NCBI RefSeq assembly: GCF_947500605.1
Contig: NZ_CANMSJ010000004.1
Coordinates: 248,001 to 312,000 of the forward strand
Source of the DNA: an uncultured Lacinutrix sp.
Lineage (GTDB): Bacteria; Bacteroidota; Bacteroidia; Flavobacteriales; Flavobacteriaceae
Direction of reading: 5' to 3'
DNA: 64,000 bases
Shown here piece by piece: positions 60,991-64,000 of the stretch. A program made the translations under genes and the position numbers. Each line of letters begins with the position of its first letter. Position 1 is the stretch's first letter. Below the pieces are notes generated by a model that saw only the letters and a list, made by a program, of their open reading frames with translations, was not told the DNA's origin and ran no database searches.

Positions 60991-61045
60991 GGAGTTTGTT
61001 ATTTTTATTAAGCAATCAAATTAAAATAACTGTAAAATTAACTCC
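60991..61045. other. Intergenic two-step stem of unknown role
   Basis: GGAGTT (60991-60996) pairs with AACTCC (61040-61045) and GTTATTTT (60998-61005) with AAAATAAC (61023-61030). It lies in the 361-bp gap 60939-61299, which otherwise shows nothing recognisable. It could be a leader structure for either divergent gene or chance in AT-rich DNA. Confidence 0.3.
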
Positions 61046-61299
61046 TTCTGAACCAAAACTTATTCCCTAAATAAAAAATAGTATTCGGTTTCTAATACTT
61101 ATTAACATTACTCAGGCAACTATTAAATACACAGTAAAACACTCGTTTATTTTTTAATTACTCAAAAAACAACAGTAATCATCGTCGTTTTTTAACGGAT
61201 AAACTCACCTTTAAACCTTAAAAAATTACTATATTTACTCTTAATTCGCTATTAACCATTAATAAGCCTCAAATCTTATTAAAAATTAACCATCTAGTT

Positions 61300-62820
61300 A
61301 TGAAAGAACTCTATAAACAGTTATTTCAGAAACACAATTTAACTACGAATGAAAATGAAATGGGTACTTACATGGACTCATTGCAAGAGTCTATGGCTAT
61401 TGGTTCTTGGGAAGTAAACTTACTAACCAACACTGCAACATGGAGTACAATGACCAAGACAATTCATGAAGTAGAACCTGATTATAAGCCTAATATATTA
61501 GAAGGTATTAATTTTTTTTTAGAAGGTTACAATAGAGATTTAGTAACTAAATTATTTAACAGAGCTGTAAATCATCAAGAAAAATACGATACAGATTTTC
61601 AATTAAAAACTGCTAAAAACAATTTAAAATGGGTGCGTATTGTTGGTTATCCTGTAATTAAAGATGGAGTTACTGTTAAAATTATTGGAGCTTTACAAGA
61701 TATTACTGATAAAAATAATTTAATTAAAAGCCTTGAACTTAAAGAAAAGCTAATAAGCACAACCTTTGAGCATGCTCCCAATGGAATGGCTTTAATAAAT
61801 TTAAAGGGTGAAATTATTTCTTTAAATAAAAGTTTTTGCGGTTTTTTAGGCTACACTAAAGAAGAACTTATTGGTTTTAAAGTAAATACTCTTTCTCATC
61901 CCGAAGATATAAATATTATACCCAACAATATTGAAGCCTTAATTAATGGAACATTAGACAAATTTAAGTGTGAGAAACGTTATTTTAGAAAAGACGGATC
62001 TATAATATACTGTATTCTGTCTGTTTCTGTACTGCGAGACGAAATAAACAATCCTATTCACTTTATATCTCAAATTATAGATATAACCGAAAGAAAATTT
62101 GCTTACAAAAAAGTAGAATCGTTATTACAGACTACCAAAAACCAAAATGAAAAACTTCTAAATTTCGCGCATATTGTATCTCACAATTTAAGATCGCATT
62201 CTGGCAACTTAGAAATGTTACTTGACCTAATGGCTGCTGAAATTCCAGAGCAAACTAAAAATGATTTTTTTCCATTAATTAAAGAAGCTGTAATCAAGCT
62301 AAGTGAAACTATTCAAAACCTGAATGAAGTTTCAAATATAAATTCTAGTAAAAAGGAAAAAATTAAAAACATCAATTTACTACAATTTGTTAATAATGCT
62401 TTAGGAAGTTTTAGGGCAGAGATATTAGAAACAAAGGCTAGTATAAATATAGATATAAATGATAAAACAGAGGTTTCTATTATACCTGCCTATCTAGATA
62501 GTATTTTATTAAATTTCATTTCTAATGCAATTAAGTATAGGAGAGAAAACATTAAGCCTGTAATAAACATTAGTGCAAAAAAAACTAAAAACTATATAAA
62601 AATAAACATAAAAGATAATGGCTTAGGCATAGATTTAGACCTGCATAAAGATAAAATTTTTGGTTTATACAAAACTTTTCATAGGCACGAAAAAGCAAGA
62701 GGTTTAGGTCTTTATATTACAAAAAGCCAAATTGAAGCTATGGGAGGTAAGGTTAAAGTAGTTAGCCAAGTAAATAAAGGTACAAAGTTTACAATATATT
62801 TAAAACATGACACAAATTGA
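61300..62820 (+). CDS. Soluble PAS-PAS sensor histidine kinase
   Basis: This 506-residue protein has no membrane helix. Two PAS domains lie at about 30-140 and 150-268, ending with DITERK. The dimerisation/phosphoacceptor segment HIVSHNLRSHSGN has His295. The ATPase domain follows with N box FISNAIKYR and G box DNGLGIDLDLHKDKIFGLY plus KARGLGLYITK. It senses an internal signal, perhaps redox or light, and phosphorylates a response regulator. The adjacent regulator gene overlaps it by 14 bp and is the obvious partner. Confidence 0.88.
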   Translation: MKELYKQLFQKHNLTTNENEMGTYMDSLQESMAIGSWEVNLLTNTATWSTMTKTIHEVEPDYKPNILEGINFFLEGYNRDLVTKLFNRAVNHQEKYDTDFQLKTAKNNLKWVRIVGYPVIKDGVTVKIIGALQDITDKNNLIKSLELKEKLISTTFEHAPNGMALINLKGEIISLNKSFCGFLGYTKEELIGFKVNTLSHPEDINIIPNNIEALINGTLDKFKCEKRYFRKDGSIIYCILSVSVLRDEINNPIHFISQIIDITERKFAYKKVESLLQTTKNQNEKLLNFAHIVSHNLRSHSGNLEMLLDLMAAEIPEQTKNDFFPLIKEAVIKLSETIQNLNEVSNINSSKKEKIKNINLLQFVNNALGSFRAEILETKASINIDINDKTEVSIIPAYLDSILLNFISNAIKYRRENIKPVINISAKKTKNYIKINIKDNGLGIDLDLHKDKIFGLYKTFHRHEKARGLGLYITKSQIEAMGGKVKVVSQVNKGTKFTIYLKHDTN

Positions 62821-63202
62821 TTCAACCTGCTTAATAGACGACGATCCTATTTTTGTTTTTGCTGTTAAAAGAATTTTAAAGTCATCACATTTAAGTGAAA
62901 ATTTTTCAGTTTACAATAATGGGAAAGAAGCTATTATTGGTTTAAAACAAATTATAGATTCTGGAAAAACCATTCCTAATCTTATTCTATTAGATCTAAA
63001 CATGCCTATAATGGATGGTTGGCAGTTTCTTGACGAATTTATTAAATTAAAAATATCGCAAAAAACAACTATATATATTGTAAGTTCTTCTATTGATCCA
63101 GCCGATTTTAATAAAGCAAAAACCTACGAACAAGTAAGCGATTTTATAGTAAAACCCATAACAAGAGAATCGTTATTAGAAATAATGCAAATAAAGGCAT
63201 AG
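62807..63202 (+). CDS. Single-domain response regulator (Rcp1-like)
   Basis: This 131-residue receiver domain has the acidic pocket Asp11-Asp12-Asp13 and phosphoacceptor Asp63 in LLDLNMPIMDGW. The conserved Ser in YIVSSS and Lys in DFIVKPIT are present. There is no output domain, so it works by protein contact, like Rcp1 or CheY. It overlaps the PAS histidine kinase gene by 14 bp. Possible downstream targets cannot be identified from the neighbourhood. Confidence 0.88.
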   Translation: MTQIDSTCLIDDDPIFVFAVKRILKSSHLSENFSVYNNGKEAIIGLKQIIDSGKTIPNLILLDLNMPIMDGWQFLDEFIKLKISQKTTIYIVSSSIDPADFNKAKTYEQVSDFIVKPITRESLLEIMQIKA

Positions 63203-63289
63203 TTAATATATAATAGTAAGTTAGCTTTCTTTTGGGCTATAAACCTTTTCACAAAAATGAAAAGCTAGTATTAAATTACACCATAAAAA

Positions 63290-63316
63290 AAGGGCAAAAG
63301 ATTTTCTTTTGCCCTT
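63290..63316 (-). terminator. Strong rho-independent terminator
   Basis: AAGGGCAAAAG (63290-63300) pairs perfectly with CTTTTGCCCTT (63306-63316) around a 5-nt loop. On the minus strand it runs into seven T, so it ends the T9SS protein gene at 63393. The response regulator gene may share the hairpin. Confidence 0.88.
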
Positions 63317-63392
63317 AATAGAAACTATTTAATATGCTATTACAAATTTTAAGTTTCTACGCTATTAATAATAAAAAACTAAATGTTAGTTG

Positions 63393-64000
63393 TTACTTAA
63401 CTAGCAACTTCAAGGGATTATAAAGTGTTTGTGTTCCAGATAATTTACATATGTATAATCCTGAACTTAAATTTTGTTTCTGTAGTGCTATTTTATTTTT
63501 ACCAACTTGAGTTTTTACTATTTTATTAAAAACTATTTTCCCTAATTGATTATATATTACCAACTCTACTGTCTCTGTTTTATTAGACGTAAACTGAATG
63601 CTTGATGTATTAACCATTGGATTTGGATATGCAGCAAGTGTATTTGTTGTAATATTAGTTTCAAAATCATTTACAGATAAGGTATTACCTCTAGAGAAAC
63701 GTACATCTTGTAAATTCATCTCTTTTGTTGTAATTGTACCATCTTCACTTACCATTGTAAATACAATTGTTACAATATCGCTAGCATCGAACGCAGCTAA
63801 AGGAGATGTAAAATCTGAGAATAAAAGTGCATAACTCTGTAACTCGTTTGTTAATGCAATAGTTGTTTTGTACTGCTCATCCCAATTAGTAATACTTTGC
63901 TTTACTAAAGTAATTTCTAAATTACCTGTTCCTTTTGCTCTTAATTTTAGACTACTAAAATCTGTTAAATCTACAGCCTTAAAACGTGGCGTAATAGCTC
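63393..64000 (-). CDS. C-terminal part of a T9SS-exported protein with a carbohydrate-binding-like domain
   Basis: The minus-strand reading frame is open from the window edge to the stop at 63393, so the start lies beyond 64000. The visible part begins with a beta-sandwich, read as AITPRFKAVDLTDFSSLKL then RAKGTGNLEITLVKQS, resembling CBM11/CIA30-type galactose-binding folds. It ends with a T9SS type A sorting domain from AAYPNPMVNTSSIQF to LLVK (last 75 residues). It is probably an extracellular glycan-active enzyme or adhesin whose catalytic part is outside the window. Confidence 0.75.
   Translation of the reverse strand, partial: AITPRFKAVDLTDFSSLKLRAKGTGNLEITLVKQSITNWDEQYKTTIALTNELQSYALLFSDFTSPLAAFDASDIVTIVFTMVSEDGTITTKEMNLQDVRFSRGNTLSVNDFETNITTNTLAAYPNPMVNTSSIQFTSNKTETVELVIYNQLGKIVFNKIVKTQVGKNKIALQKQNLSSGLYICKLSGTQTLYNPLKLLVK

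Noticed and set aside
1-64000. CRISPR arrays, insertion sequences, prophage or rRNA operons
   Set aside because: No regularly spaced repeats, transposase motifs, phage structural genes or rRNA sequence were seen on either strand.

Overview
The window is AT-rich and gene-dense and looks like the chromosome of a marine-type Flavobacteriaceae bacterium (Bacteroidota; Olleya, Lacinutrix or Winogradskyella are plausible). The evidence is type IX secretion (T9SS) C-terminal sorting domains, Bacteroidota-style -7 elements of the form TAnnTTTG, a mevalonate pathway with a UbiA-type geranylgeranyl transferase, an arginine decarboxylase polyamine operon with a deoxyhypusine-synthase-like protein, a BlaI/M56 pair, and many FSQ- or AQ-type signal peptides. 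One tRNA (Leu, anticodon TAG) is present. I see no rRNA, CRISPR array, transposase or phage genes.

Layout. 1-5.2 kb: envelope genes on the minus strand (a GH113-like hydrolase, a lipoprotein and a one-POTRA Omp85 barrel that are translationally coupled, a beta-barrel protein, a DUF547 protein). 5.4-13 kb, plus strand: an FAD oxidoreductase with a polytopic Fe-S protein, a YwqK/MORN-repeat protein, and a DPM-like GT2, CESA-like GT2 and GT-C set. 13-19 kb, minus: two small acidic proteins and the polyamine operon. 19-25 kb, minus: flavodoxin-like reductase, RsuA-type pseudouridine synthase with a changed catalytic position, nitrilase, UbiA prenyltransferase, mevalonate kinase and diphosphomevalonate decarboxylase. 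25-37 kb: TetR regulator, assorted enzymes, a 1236-residue metallophosphoesterase / kinase-like / outer-membrane-barrel fusion, an HD-Pycsar-effector fusion, a GAF protein and tRNA-Leu. 37-45 kb: M20 and M28 peptidases, a BlaI/M56 pair with operators, DUF4407, DUF1272 and PhnA proteins.

45-59.5 kb is the most interesting region. It is a probable exopolysaccharide synthesis and export locus: ManA, a degenerate GT2, a response-regulator-GT2 fusion, a 1029-residue PTPS-related membrane protein, an Ig-like secreted protein, a membrane-anchored GH5-like hydrolase, a GT4, a Wzx-type flippase, a STAS protein and a TPR/beta-barrel outer-membrane protein. Three minus-strand transcription units here (ManA/GT2/REC-GT2, GT4, flippase/STAS) start at promoters carrying the same AlgR/LytTR-like box ([CT]CATTCGTC[GT]ACA) exactly 62 nt upstream of a [TC]AnnTTTG -7 element. 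The box at the divergent promoter is centred equidistantly between two opposing -7 candidates. No LytTR regulator is encoded in the window, so a trans-acting regulator is inferred.

59.6-64 kb: two thioredoxin-fold lipoproteins, a PAS histidine kinase with a single-domain response regulator, and the 3' part of a T9SS-exported protein that runs off the window.

Functions are inferred from motifs read by eye. No database or folding program was run.
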